DNA of 64,000 bases from contig JBOGXA010000013.1 in the NCBI GenBank assembly GCA_050694175.1, positions 1 through 64,000 of the forward strand, in the 5' to 3' direction. Position 1 is the stretch's first letter, and every line of letters starts with the position of its first letter. The translations under genes and the position numbers were made by a program. The notes under the pieces were generated by a model that was given only the letters and a program-made list of their open reading frames with translations, ran no database searches and was not told where the DNA came from. This DNA is from JBOGXA01 sp050694175. Lineage in GTDB: Bacteria; Actinomycetota; CADDZG01; WHSQ01. Below are positions 25,270 through 33,667 of the stretch, one piece after another.

Positions 25270-26144
25270 GCGAGCTCAAGTTTGGGGTGACGTTGCCCCA
25301 GTTCTCCGCCGATCCGGATGTCTTTTGGGATGGTGTGCGGCGCGCCGAGGCCGCGGATCTCGACTCGATCTGGCTGTTCGATCATCTGTGGCCGCTCAGC
25401 GGTGGCAAGAACCGTCCAATCCTCGAGTCGTGGACGACGCTGGCACAAATCGCGGCGCGCACCGAACGCGTGGCCGTGGGAACTCTCGTCACGCGTTCGG
25501 CGTTGCGGCACCCGGCACTCCTCGCGCGCATGGCCGCCACCGCGTCGCTGGTCGCCGGGGGCCGGTTGATCATTGCGATCGGCAGCGGCGACGCGAAGAG
25601 CCGTGAGGAGAACGATGCCTTCGGCATTCCCTATTTCGGTCCCGACGACCGCGTCGATCAGCTTGCCGGCACCGTGGACATCGTGCGGCGGCACCTCGAG
25701 GGGGTGCGCTTCGAACACCGCGATCGGTTCGCGGCGGTCGCTGAGCTCCCGGCGTCTCCGGGGAGGCGGTGCCCGGTATGGGTCGGGGGTCGCAGCGCCG
25801 GGGCCCTGGAGGTCGCGGGCCGGCTTGCCGACGGATGGAACTCGTGGGCGTCGACATCCGCCCAGTTCGGGCGCGACGCGGCGACGGTCATCGACGCCGC
25901 CGGTGGGCGGGGCGTTGAGCTCAGCTGGGGAGGGATCGTGATAATCGGCCGTACCGACGACGACGCGGCGGCGAAGGCCGCCGGGCGCGGAGAGGGCCGG
26001 CTCGTGGGTGGGCCCGCCACGGTGAGCTCCCGGTTGGACGAGCTGATCGACGCGGGCGCGCGGCACCTGATCGCCACCCTCCCCGACGCCGGCATTCCAG
26101 GCAGCTACGAGCTGTTCGCCGAGGCCGCCGGCCGCGGCCGGTAA
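25266..26144 (+). CDS. LLM-class (luciferase-like) flavin/F420-dependent oxidoreductase
   Basis: ATG 25266 overlaps the membrane-protein stop. The 292-aa TIM-barrel monooxygenase fold is seen in 'FGVTLPQFSADPDVFWDGVRRAEAADLDSIWLFDHLWP', 'VAVGTLVTRSALRHPALLARMAAT', 'LIIAIGSGDAKSREEN' and 'PVWVGGRSAGALEVAGRLADGWNSW'. Actinobacterial members generally use F420 rather than FMN. The substrate is unknown. Its 3' end is only 4 nt before the copper operator, so the two units are independent. Confidence 0.88.
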   Translation: MSELKFGVTLPQFSADPDVFWDGVRRAEAADLDSIWLFDHLWPLSGGKNRPILESWTTLAQIAARTERVAVGTLVTRSALRHPALLARMAATASLVAGGRLIIAIGSGDAKSREENDAFGIPYFGPDDRVDQLAGTVDIVRRHLEGVRFEHRDRFAAVAELPASPGRRCPVWVGGRSAGALEVAGRLADGWNSWASTSAQFGRDAATVIDAAGGRGVELSWGGIVIIGRTDDDAAAKAAGRGEGRLVGGPATVSSRLDELIDAGARHLIATLPDAGIPGSYELFAEAAGRGR

Positions 26145-26148
26145 GTAC

Positions 26149-26169
26149 GTATACCCCGGGGGGGTATAC
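26149..26169. promoter_or_regulatory. CsoR-type copper operator overlapping the copA -10 box
   Basis: The arms GTATACCCC and GGGGTATAC are a perfect 9-bp inverted repeat around GGG, matching the known CsoR-family pattern of T/A-rich ends and a C4/G4 core. TATACT (26165–26170), 7 nt before the copA ATG, fits a -10 box, so a bound repressor would block transcription directly. No csoR gene is in the window. Confidence 0.8.
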
Positions 26170-26177
26170 TGCGGGGC

Positions 26178-28355
26178 ATGGAAACGACGCGTATGACGTT
26201 CGACGTGACCGGGATGCACTGCGCCGCCTGTGCCCAGCGCGTCCAGAAGACCCTCGCGTCCCGGTCGGGTGTGGTCGACGCCGCGGTCAACTTCGCCACC
26301 GAGCGCGCCACGGTGGAATGCTCGCCCGGGGTGGCGGCCGAGGATCTCGTTGGGGCCGTCGAGGACGCCGGCTACGGCCTGGCCCCGCGTTCCGGGCCCG
26401 GATCTGACGGCGGCCACGGGGGACACGATCACGGGATCTCGGTCGGCGGCGAAGACGACCGGATGATCGCGGCGTGGCGGCGGTTCGTGGTGGCCGCGAT
26501 CCTGTCGGTCCCCGTGGTCTCGCTCGCAATGTTCGGCCCGATGGAGCGGTGGGTCGCGCTGATCCAGTGGGTGCTCGTGACACCGGTGCAGTTCGGAACG
26601 GGCCGGATCTTCCTCACCAGCGCGCTCAGGAGCGCCCGTCATCTGACGACCAACATGGACACACTGATAGCCATAGGGACGCTGGCCGCGTACTTCTATT
26701 CCGTATACGCGGTGTTCTCCGATGGCGAGGTGTATTTCGAGACCGCTGCCGTCATCATCACGTTCTTGCTCCTCGGCAAGTATTTCGAGCACAAGTCGAA
26801 GAGCCGTGCCTCGAAGGCGATCACATCGCTTCTGGAGCTCGGAGCCAAGAACGCAAACGTGGTTAGAGACGGGATTGAGGTGGCGGTCCCGATCGAAGAG
26901 GTCCGGGTCGGAGAGTTGATGCGCGTGCGGCCCGGCGAGAAGATCCCAACCGACGGCCGCATTCGCGACGGCGCTACCTCCGTCGACGAATCGATGCTGA
27001 CGGGCGAGGGGGTCCCGGTCAACAAGCTCGCCGGCGACCTGGTTTACGGGGCGACCGTGAACACGTCCGGGTCGATCGTGGTCGAAGCAACCGCAGTCGG
27101 CGGCGACACGGCGCTTGCTCAGATCGCCCGGCTCGTAGAGGATGCCCAGACCCGCAAGGCTCCGATCGAGCATCTTGTCGACCGCGTCTCGGCGGTCTTC
27201 GTTCCTGCAGTCATCGTGATCGCGGCGGCGACCTTTGCGGGCTGGCTAGTAACAGGCCATTCGCTGGAATCGGCGCTCGTGGCCGCGGTAGCGGTCCTGA
27301 TCATCGCCTGTCCCTGCGCGATGGGTCTCGCCACACCCGCTGCGGTCATGGTCGGGACCGGGCGCGGCGCCCAGCTCGGCATCCTCATCAAGGGTGGCGA
27401 CGTGCTCGAGAGGTCTGGATCGCTCGACGTCGCCGTTCTCGACAAGACCGGCACGATCACGAGGGGCGAGATGAAGCTGACAGACGTCGTCCCGGCCGCG
27501 AACCACAGTGGCTCGGACACCGGCGAGTTGCTCGAGCTGTCGGCCGGCGCCGAGTTGCCATCTGAGCACCCGATCGGCCGCGCGATCGTTGCCGGCGCCC
27601 GTGCCCGCAACCTCGCCGTCCAGGACCCCGACGATTTCACATCGGCCCCCGGCGGCGGAGTGAGGGCCCGGGTGGGCGGCCGAACGGTCGCGGTCGGGAA
27701 ACGGGCGTGGCTCGACGGCGCGGTCGCGAGCGCCGAAGTCACCGACGCGGCCGCGCGCCTCGAGGCCGAGGGAAAAACCGTGGTGTGGATCGGGTCCGGC
27801 GGGCACATTCTCGGTGTGCTCGCCGTCGCCGACACCGTCAAGCCCACGGCGGCCGACGCGGTCGCGCGCCTCAAGGATCTCGGACTCAGAACCATAATGA
27901 TCACCGGCGACAACCGCACTACGGCCGAGGCGATCGCGCACGCGGTCGGGGTCGACGAGGTGCTCGCGGAGGTCGCGCCGGAGGACAAGGTCCGGGAGGT
28001 GAGCCGTCTGCAGCGCGCCGGCAACAAGGTGGCGATGGTCGGCGACGGTATCAACGACGCCCCCGCGCTGGCGCAGGCCGACCTCGGGATCGCGATCGGC
28101 ACCGGCGCCGATGTCGCCATCGAGGCCGCCGACCTGACCCTCGTTGGCGGTGACCCGCTGCTGGCGGCCCGGGCGGTGGAACTCTCGCGCCGGACTCTTC
28201 GCACGATCAAGCAGAACCTCTTCTGGGCGTTCGCGTACAACGTCGCGGCGATACCTCTGGCCGTGCTCGGCTTGCTTAACCCGATGATCGCGGCCGCGGC
28301 CATGGCATTCTCGTCGGTCAGCGTCGTGGCGAACGCGTTGCGCCTCCGCAAATAA
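26178..28355 (+). CDS. copA: Copper-exporting P1B-type ATPase
   Basis: This 725-aa pump exports Cu(I). One N-terminal heavy-metal domain has 'GMHCAACAQRV' (CxxC). A short His-rich linker ('GGHGGHDHG') leads to the membrane domain with the transport motif 'ACPCAMGLATPAA', actuator 'SMLTGEGVP', phosphorylation site 'VLDKTGTITRG', 'SEHPIGRAI', 'MVGDGINDAPALAQAD' and the last helices 'NLFWAFAYNVAAIPLAVLGLLNP' plus 'MAFSSVSVVANALRL', all diagnostic of P1B-1. The 5' leader is at most a few nucleotides. There is no CopZ or CsoR neighbour. Confidence 0.96.
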   Translation: METTRMTFDVTGMHCAACAQRVQKTLASRSGVVDAAVNFATERATVECSPGVAAEDLVGAVEDAGYGLAPRSGPGSDGGHGGHDHGISVGGEDDRMIAAWRRFVVAAILSVPVVSLAMFGPMERWVALIQWVLVTPVQFGTGRIFLTSALRSARHLTTNMDTLIAIGTLAAYFYSVYAVFSDGEVYFETAAVIITFLLLGKYFEHKSKSRASKAITSLLELGAKNANVVRDGIEVAVPIEEVRVGELMRVRPGEKIPTDGRIRDGATSVDESMLTGEGVPVNKLAGDLVYGATVNTSGSIVVEATAVGGDTALAQIARLVEDAQTRKAPIEHLVDRVSAVFVPAVIVIAAATFAGWLVTGHSLESALVAAVAVLIIACPCAMGLATPAAVMVGTGRGAQLGILIKGGDVLERSGSLDVAVLDKTGTITRGEMKLTDVVPAANHSGSDTGELLELSAGAELPSEHPIGRAIVAGARARNLAVQDPDDFTSAPGGGVRARVGGRTVAVGKRAWLDGAVASAEVTDAAARLEAEGKTVVWIGSGGHILGVLAVADTVKPTAADAVARLKDLGLRTIMITGDNRTTAEAIAHAVGVDEVLAEVAPEDKVREVSRLQRAGNKVAMVGDGINDAPALAQADLGIAIGTGADVAIEAADLTLVGGDPLLAARAVELSRRTLRTIKQNLFWAFAYNVAAIPLAVLGLLNPMIAAAAMAFSSVSVVANALRLRK

Positions 28356-28408
28356 CATCGAGCGTGCGTTTGACCGCGCTATATAGGTCGTCAAACGCAC
28401 ACTCGATG
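28356..28408. repeat. Long intergenic hairpin after copA (19-bp stem)
   Basis: Arms 28356–28374 and 28390–28408 pair over 19 positions with one C·A mismatch (outer CATCGAG/CTCGATG, inner TGCGTTTGAC/GTCAAACGCA), around a 15-nt loop containing CTATATAGG. It begins on the base after the copA stop and probably terminates that transcript. Its GAGYG…CACTC ends recall the hairpins at 32305, 42299 and 61273. Confidence 0.7.
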
Positions 28409-28421
28409 GGGGAGGTCTGGT

Positions 28422-29054
28422 ATCACGACGACGATTTTGCTGATCCGCCATGGGGCAACCGAATGGAATCATTCTCGGCGCGCACAGGGCCAGGCGGACA
28501 TCGAGCTCAACGAGACCGGCCGGCTCCAGGCGGAGCACACGGCGGGCGAGCTGGCCGATCTTGACATCGTTGCCGTCTACTCGAGCGATCTAAAGCGCGC
28601 TTTCCACACAGCCGCTCCGATCGCGGCCGCGCACGGGCTGAGCGTGGAGACCGACCCGGCCTTCAGGGAGATCGACCAGGGGGACTGGGAGGGGCTCGAA
28701 GTCGGCGAAATCCAACGCCGGTGGCCCGAGCTGTGGGGGCCGGCCCGCCACTACTCGGCGCGACCGGAGGGCGAAACACCCCAGCAGGTGCGGGCCAGGG
28801 CCCTCGCCGGGATTTCACGGATCGTACGCGCCCATCCGGAGAGAACAGTTGTCGTGGTCAGCCACGGCGGCACAATTCGCTGGCTGAGTGCGGCCGCGCT
28901 CGGGTACGACGATCGCCGCTCGGCGCGCATCAGAGGACTTGGCAATGGAGCCGCGGTGAGGCTGGAGGCGCGACTCGTGGGGGACGATGTCGTGTTCGAT
29001 GGTTTCGAGAGGCTCGACGGCAACACGCCCGACCTCGACGATCCCAACGACTGA
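28422..29054 (+). CDS. Histidine phosphatase superfamily (phosphoglycerate-mutase-like) protein
   Basis: The core 'LLIRHGATEWNHSRRAQGQADIELNETGRLQA' carries the catalytic RHG His, and the second His is in 'VVVSHGGTIRWL'. Acid motif 'FREIDQGDWEGL' is complete. The family includes broad phosphatases, and the substrate is unknown. The start is unusual. GGAGGT (28411–28416) stands 5 nt before ATC, which would give the typical N-terminus 'xTTTILLIRHG'. The first ordinary start, TTG 28437, is 20 nt from the ribosome site and deletes the first strand. ATC initiation, or an ATG misread, is therefore proposed, for 210 aa. Confidence 0.85.
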   Translation: MTTTILLIRHGATEWNHSRRAQGQADIELNETGRLQAEHTAGELADLDIVAVYSSDLKRAFHTAAPIAAAHGLSVETDPAFREIDQGDWEGLEVGEIQRRWPELWGPARHYSARPEGETPQQVRARALAGISRIVRAHPERTVVVVSHGGTIRWLSAAALGYDDRRSARIRGLGNGAAVRLEARLVGDDVVFDGFERLDGNTPDLDDPND

Positions 29055-29091
29055 CGTAAGGGCGGCGCGGAGTCGCTGTAGGTTGTGAGCG

Positions 29092-30272
29092 ATGGAATTT
29101 CGGCGAATCGAACGCTTTCCCCCCTATGTTTTCTCGATAGTCAACGACCTCAAGATGCGCGCTAGGAGGGCGGGCGAGGACATCATCGATCTGGGAATGG
29201 GGAACCCCGACATCCCCGCGCCGGAGGCGGTCGTCGAGAAACTTCGTGAGGCCGCGCTGAACGGGCGCAATCACCGGTACTCGGCGTCGCGCGGAATCCC
29301 CAAGCTCCGGTCTGCGATCTGCGATCTCTACGAGCGAGGATGGGGTGTGTCCCTTGACCCCGAGACCGAAACGGTCGTGACCATCGGAGCCAAAGAGGGC
29401 CTTTCCCACCTTGCGTGGGTGCTCGTCGGCCCCGGGGACTCGGTGTTCCCGAGCCCACCTACCCGATTCATACGTACGCAATGATCTTGGCCGGCGCCAA
29501 CCTCACGTCGGTACCGCTCTCGATCGAGTCGGACTTCTTTGCGGACCTCGTCCGTGCCTTCGAACGTTCGGAGCCCAAGCCGCGCGCTCTTCTGTGTTCC
29601 TTCCCCCACAATCCGACGACGGCCGTCGTCGATCTCTCGTTCTTCGAGCAACTTGTTGAGTTTGCCAAGGCGCGCAACATCATGATCGTGCACGACCTCG
29701 CGTACGCGGACCTTGTGTTCGATGGTGAGCGAGCCCCGTCGCTTCTGCAGGTTCCGGGAGCAAGGGATATCGGCGTCGAGTTCTTCTCTATGTCCAAGTC
29801 GTATTCGATGCCGGGCTGGCGCATCGCGTTTGCCTTAGGGAACCGCGAGATAATCGGTGCTCTTACGAAGCTCAAGTCATACCTCGACTACGGCGTGTTC
29901 CAGCCGATTCAGATCGCGGCGATCATCGCCTTGAACGAATGTACGACCGTCCCCAAGGAGATAAGGGAGACCTACAGGGCGCGTCGCGACGCGTTGTGCG
30001 ACGGTCTCGACCGCATCGGGTGGGCGATGGTGCGACCGCCGGCAACGATGTTCGCGTGGGCGCCCATTCCCGAGGAGTTCGCTCCGATGGGATCGCTCGA
30101 GTTCTCGAAGTATCTGGTGTCGGCGGCGAAGGTCGCCGTCTCGCCCGGCATCGGGTTCGGTCCCAGCGGTGACTCGTACATCCGCTTCGCCCTCGTTGAG
30201 AACGAGCAACGTATCCGCCAAGCCGTGAGAGGGGTACGCAAGGCGCTCGCCGGCGGTCCTCCGGGCGCTTGA
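29092..30272 (+). pseudogene. AlaC-like class I/II aminotransferase interrupted by a frameshift
   Basis: Two overlapping frames together give one full-length aminotransferase similar to E. coli AlaC (glutamate–pyruvate transaminase). The first (29092 to about 29447) encodes 'RIERFPPYVFSIVNDLKMRARRAGEDIIDLGMGNPD' through 'VLVGPGDSV'. The second (about 29448–30272) continues 'PEPTYPIHTYAMILAGA' with 'HDLAYADLVFDG', the PLP Lys in 'SMSKSYSMPGWRI', and 'SPGIGFGPSGDSYIRFAL'. Family alignment expects 'VLVPEPTYP', so 4 nt (or 1 nt) are missing near 29447. It may be a sequencing error or a genuine recent inactivation, since the rest is well preserved. TAGGTT lies 7 nt before the ATG. Confidence 0.85.
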
Positions 30273-30300
30273 CTGCAGGCCCTTGGATCGGTCCTGCTGG

Positions 30301-30903
30301 CTAGCGGCGGGACTCGTTCAACAGGCCCTGGAGGCAGAACCGCACTGCTTCATCGGCTAGTTGCGGGTGGTCGGCCGTGTCGCCGTTGTCGAAGTAGATC
30401 TCGACGAAGTGGAAGATGGCTCCGAGGATGCCGTGCGCCATCAACTCAGGGTCGCCGTGGCGAATCGAGCCCGCCGCCATCCCCTCCTTGATGTGGTTGG
30501 CGGTGTCGGCAACGACGATGTGCTGACCGCGCTGAACGAGGGCCTGGAACTCTTCGTAACGGCCCGCGATGCGGATGAGGGCGAGCACCTCGGAGTTCTC
30601 CCTGAAGAACTCGATGGACGCCCGGATGCCTTGCTCGATCCTGGTTACCGGATCTCCGACCTTCTCAATCGCGGCGTTCTGCGCCTTGCGAAGTCTGTAC
30701 AGAGAGCTCTCGAGCAGCTCCGAGAAGAGCGCGTCCTTGGACTCGAAGTACCAGTAGAAAACGCCCTTGCCGACGCCCAAGGCGTCGCAGATGTCGCCGA
30801 CGGTCGTCCCGTGATAGCTCTGTTCCGAGAAGAGGCGGGCGGACGCGCCCAGCACCTGCTCGCGGCGGCGTGTGCCCCTTTTTGTGAGCTTTCGATCCTT
30901 CAT
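30301..30903 (-). CDS. TetR family transcriptional regulator
   Basis: The ATG at 30903 gives 200 aa. The frame runs on to 31026 inside the divergent gene. The helix-turn-helix is 'LGASARLFSEQSYHGTTVGDICDALGVGKGVFYWYFESKDALFSELLES', a standard TetR N-terminus. The C-terminal ligand domain ('EVLALIRIAGRYEEFQALV', 'GILGAIFHFVEIYF') resembles regulators of lipid or membrane functions. It faces the cPGS-like gene across 52 nt containing a perfect 10-bp palindrome, so it may control itself and that gene. Confidence 0.9.
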   Translation of the reverse strand: MKDRKLTKRGTRRREQVLGASARLFSEQSYHGTTVGDICDALGVGKGVFYWYFESKDALFSELLESSLYRLRKAQNAAIEKVGDPVTRIEQGIRASIEFFRENSEVLALIRIAGRYEEFQALVQRGQHIVVADTANHIKEGMAAGSIRHGDPELMAHGILGAIFHFVEIYFDNGDTADHPQLADEAVRFCLQGLLNESRR

Positions 30904-30932
30904 TCTGTTCACCCTAATCTCCTGCCCGGCCG

Positions 30933-30942
30933 ACCCTAGGGT
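30933..30942. promoter_or_regulatory. Candidate TetR operator palindrome
   Basis: ACCCTAGGGT is a perfect 10-bp palindrome between the divergent tetR and cPGS-like genes. It borders TAATGT (30942–30947), which lies 8 nt before the plus-strand ATG and could be its -10 box. A related half, CACCCTAA, occurs nearer tetR (about 30910). Confidence 0.4.
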
Positions 30943-30955
30943 AATGTGCCCGGCC

Positions 30956-32287
30956 ATGACTGGCGAGCGGCACCGTCGCCGCGTCGTGATCATGGGCGCA
31001 GCGGGGCGTGACTTCCACAACTTCAACGTCGCCTATCGGGACGACGAGAGCTTCGACGTCGTGGCTTTCACGGCGACACAGATCCCAGGCATCGAGGGGC
31101 GCGTGTATCCCTCGGAGCTGGCCGGAGAGCTCTATCCGGAGGGCATCCCGATCCGGCCCGAGAGCGACCTCGAGGACATCATTCAGCTTGAGCGCATCGC
31201 CGAAGTCGTTTTCGCTTACTCGGACGTGTCGCACGAGTACCTTATGCACCTTGCGTCGCGCGCGCTAGCTGCCGGCGCCGACTTCAAGCTCCTGGGTCCC
31301 AATGTGACCATGCTCGAGGCCGAGATCCCGGTGATCGCTGTGTGCGCGGTGCGGACCGGCTGCGGGAAGTCTCAGACGACGCGCGCGGTTGCCCAGATCC
31401 TCAAGGAATCCGACAAGAAGGTCGCGGTCGTCCGCCACCCGATGCCGTACGGAGACCTCGTCGCGCAGAGGGCCCAGCGGTTCCAGACCTACGAGGATCT
31501 TGTTGCAGCGGACTGCACAATCGAAGAGCGCGAGGAGTATGAGCCTCATCTGGCGCAGGGATCGATCGTGTTCGCGGGGATCGACTATGGGGAGGTCCTC
31601 GAGCTGGCGCAGAAGGAGGCGGACATCATCATCTGGGACGGCGGAAACAACGACCTACCGTTCTACCGGCCCGACGTCCATATCACGCTCGCCGACCCCC
31701 TGCGGGTGGGGCACGAGACGCGCTATCACCCAGGTGAAACGAATCTGCGAATGGCCGACATCGTCGTCATCAACAAGATCGATTCGGCGGACATCTCGGC
31801 GCTCGAGAAGCTCACTCGGACGATCGTGGCGGTGAACCCGACCGCCCAGGTCATCGAGGCGCGCTCGCCCATTACGATCGAGGACGGCGCGGAGCTTGCC
31901 GGCAAGAAGGTGCTCGTCGTAGAGGACGGACCCACGCTGACACACGGCGAGATGACCTACGGTGCCGGAGTGGTCGCGGCAAAACGCGCCGGCGCGGCAG
32001 AGCTCGTGGACGCGCGCCCGTGGGCGACGGGGACGATCAAAGAGGTCTACAAGATGTACCCGCACATCGGCACGCTGCTTCCCGCGATGGGTTACTCACC
32101 ACAGCAGCGCAAGGATCTCAGTGAGACCATCAACGCGTCGGATGCCGACGCGGTACTGATCGCGACACCGATCGATCTGCGCAAGGTCTGCGATCTGTCG
32201 AAGCCCGCCTACCGGGCGAGCTACGAGCTCGAGGTGGTCTCGACGCCGACGCTCGCGGACGCAATCGCCGACCGCCTCCACCTGTAG
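30956..32287 (+). CDS. Cyclic 2,3-diphosphoglycerate synthetase-like P-loop protein
   Basis: The ATG at 30956 gives 443 aa. N-terminal 'RVVIMGAAGRDFHNFNVAYRDDESFDVVAFTATQIPGIEGRVYP' is a Rossmann-like segment. Then come the P-loop 'AVRTGCGKSQTTRAVAQIL', 'PMPYGDL', 'DIIIWDGGNNDLPFYRPDVHI' and the G-protein-like specificity motif 'VVINKIDSAD'. The family includes archaeal cPGS, which makes the thermoprotectant cyclic 2,3-diphosphoglycerate from 2,3-DPG, and bacterial relatives of unproven function. The bacterial enzyme may use another substrate. It is convergent with a proline-route gene and divergent from tetR. Confidence 0.8.
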   Translation: MTGERHRRRVVIMGAAGRDFHNFNVAYRDDESFDVVAFTATQIPGIEGRVYPSELAGELYPEGIPIRPESDLEDIIQLERIAEVVFAYSDVSHEYLMHLASRALAAGADFKLLGPNVTMLEAEIPVIAVCAVRTGCGKSQTTRAVAQILKESDKKVAVVRHPMPYGDLVAQRAQRFQTYEDLVAADCTIEEREEYEPHLAQGSIVFAGIDYGEVLELAQKEADIIIWDGGNNDLPFYRPDVHITLADPLRVGHETRYHPGETNLRMADIVVINKIDSADISALEKLTRTIVAVNPTAQVIEARSPITIEDGAELAGKKVLVVEDGPTLTHGEMTYGAGVVAAKRAGAAELVDARPWATGTIKEVYKMYPHIGTLLPAMGYSPQQRKDLSETINASDADAVLIATPIDLRKVCDLSKPAYRASYELEVVSTPTLADAIADRLHL

Positions 32288-32304
32288 AGACGCCCCGCCC
32301 CCGC

Positions 32305-32352
32305 GTGAGCGGTTGGCTCCGGTCGTCATGCGACTCGAGGCAACCACTCGAG
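32305..32352. repeat. Intergenic hairpin repeat, GGTTG family copy 1
   Basis: GGTTG (32311–32315) pairs with CAACC (32341–32345), and GTCG with CGAC around a TCATG loop, with outer GAG/CTC pairs. It matches 61273–61325 at 38 of 53 positions, including GGTCG, CATGCGAC, CAACCACTC and GCCCGG. It lies between two convergent genes and could stop both transcripts. Confidence 0.6.
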
Positions 32353-32368
32353 CCCGGACGGCCCGGCC

Positions 32369-33667
32369 TTATCGTCGGGTTTGCGATCCGGCTATGCGGG
32401 TCGCGGCGTCGGCCGCGGCCGGCCTGACCTCTTCGGGCGCGAGGATCTCGGCGAGTTCCCGCACGAACAGCCCGACGTCGGTGATGATGCCCATCGACTG
32501 GAACGATCCCCGGTCCATCAATTTCGTGACCGTGGCCTGATTGATGTCCACGCAAACCAGCGGGACGGAGGCGGGAAGGCAGTTGCCCGTGGCGATCCCA
32601 TGGAGCATCGTCCCCGCGACAATGCACATGCCGACGAGGTCCTCTCCGTCGCGTCCCCAGATGATCTCTCGCAACCGGCTCTGCACCTCGATCATGTCCG
32701 TGACGATCTCCGGTAGGGGACCGTCGTCTCGAACACTCCCTCCGAAGAGGTAGTCGATGCCATGGGTGACCAGGTGATGAACGATGCCGTCGCTGAAGAT
32801 CCCGGCCTCGATTGCAGCCTTGAAGCTGCCGTGCCTCCGTATCTCGTTGATCGCCCGGATGTGATGCTCGTGTCCGTGCTCGGCCGATACACCCTCCTTG
32901 AGATAAACGCCGAGAGAGGTTCCGAACATGTTCGATTCGATGTCGTGGGCGGCCACACCGTTACCGGCAAAGAACGCGTGAACGTAACCGGCGCGGATGA
33001 GAGCACACACGTCGGGCGCCGAACCCGTATGGATGACGGCCGGGCCTGCCACCCACAGGATGCGCTTGCCCTGCGCGCGCACCGCTTGTAGCTGCGCGGC
33101 CACCTGCTCGACCAGCAAGGCTTTGGGTTTCTCGGACGAGACATCCGACGACATGAACTCGAACGCCTGCCGCGCCTCGGCCGTCCTCGGTACTTCGGGA
33201 GGTAGTACTCGGATCCCGAGCCCCCGCATCGCGATCTGCATGCCGGCCCTGACATCGCTCATCGGGATCGTTCGCGCCCGGCCCTCCTCGACCACGATGC
33301 CGCAGTCCATCTCGGGATGCACCACGCGTAACCACCGGTCGGCGAGCCGCAGCTCGGTGTCGAGGTTGGTGGTGGAGTAGAAGCCGGCGGGAAATGCGCC
33401 GTCGGCGGTGGCGGGAACGAGCTGCGCATCCTCGACGGTTTCGGGATTGGCGCCATGCTGCCTCAAGCGGTCCAGGAGACGGACGAGCGCCTCGTCGTCA
33501 TCAACGGCAACTCTTATGCGCGCGATCGACTGGTCCTCATGCCGGGTCCCGATGTGGAGGTCGATGATCTCGTAGGACGCGCCGGCCTCTACTATCTCGT
33601 CGAGGACTTTCGGCAGCGTCAGTGAGTCGATGATGTGGCCTTCCAGTACCAGCGTCTCAGACGGCAT
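32369..33667 (-). CDS. Archaeal-type ornithine cyclodeaminase family protein (TIGR00300, LOR/SDH domain)
   Basis: This 432-aa protein begins 'LVLEGHIIDSLTLPKVLDEIVEAGASYEIIDLHIGTRHEDQS', the ArgZ/OCD N-terminal domain, and ends with the Rossmann part 'WVAGPAVIHTGSAPDVCALIRAGYVHAFFAGNGVAAHDIE' and 'VDINQATVTKLMDRGSFQSMGIITDVGLFV'. Characterised relatives in methanogens and the C-terminal half of cyanobacterial ArgZ/AgrE convert ornithine to proline and ammonia, in a protein family unrelated to mu-crystallin-type OCD. It overlaps the downstream-reading esterase gene by 11 nt, so the two are probably co-transcribed, esterase first. Confidence 0.85.
   Translation of the reverse strand: MPSETLVLEGHIIDSLTLPKVLDEIVEAGASYEIIDLHIGTRHEDQSIARIRVAVDDDEALVRLLDRLRQHGANPETVEDAQLVPATADGAFPAGFYSTTNLDTELRLADRWLRVVHPEMDCGIVVEEGRARTIPMSDVRAGMQIAMRGLGIRVLPPEVPRTAEARQAFEFMSSDVSSEKPKALLVEQVAAQLQAVRAQGKRILWVAGPAVIHTGSAPDVCALIRAGYVHAFFAGNGVAAHDIESNMFGTSLGVYLKEGVSAEHGHEHHIRAINEIRRHGSFKAAIEAGIFSDGIVHHLVTHGIDYLFGGSVRDDGPLPEIVTDMIEVQSRLREIIWGRDGEDLVGMCIVAGTMLHGIATGNCLPASVPLVCVDINQATVTKLMDRGSFQSMGIITDVGLFVRELAEILAPEEVRPAAADAATRIAGSQTRR

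Noticed and set aside
25245..27173. 642-codon minus-strand frame opposite the LLM and copA genes
   Set aside because: It spans two well-supported plus-strand genes and the copper operator, and no recognisable domain is present.
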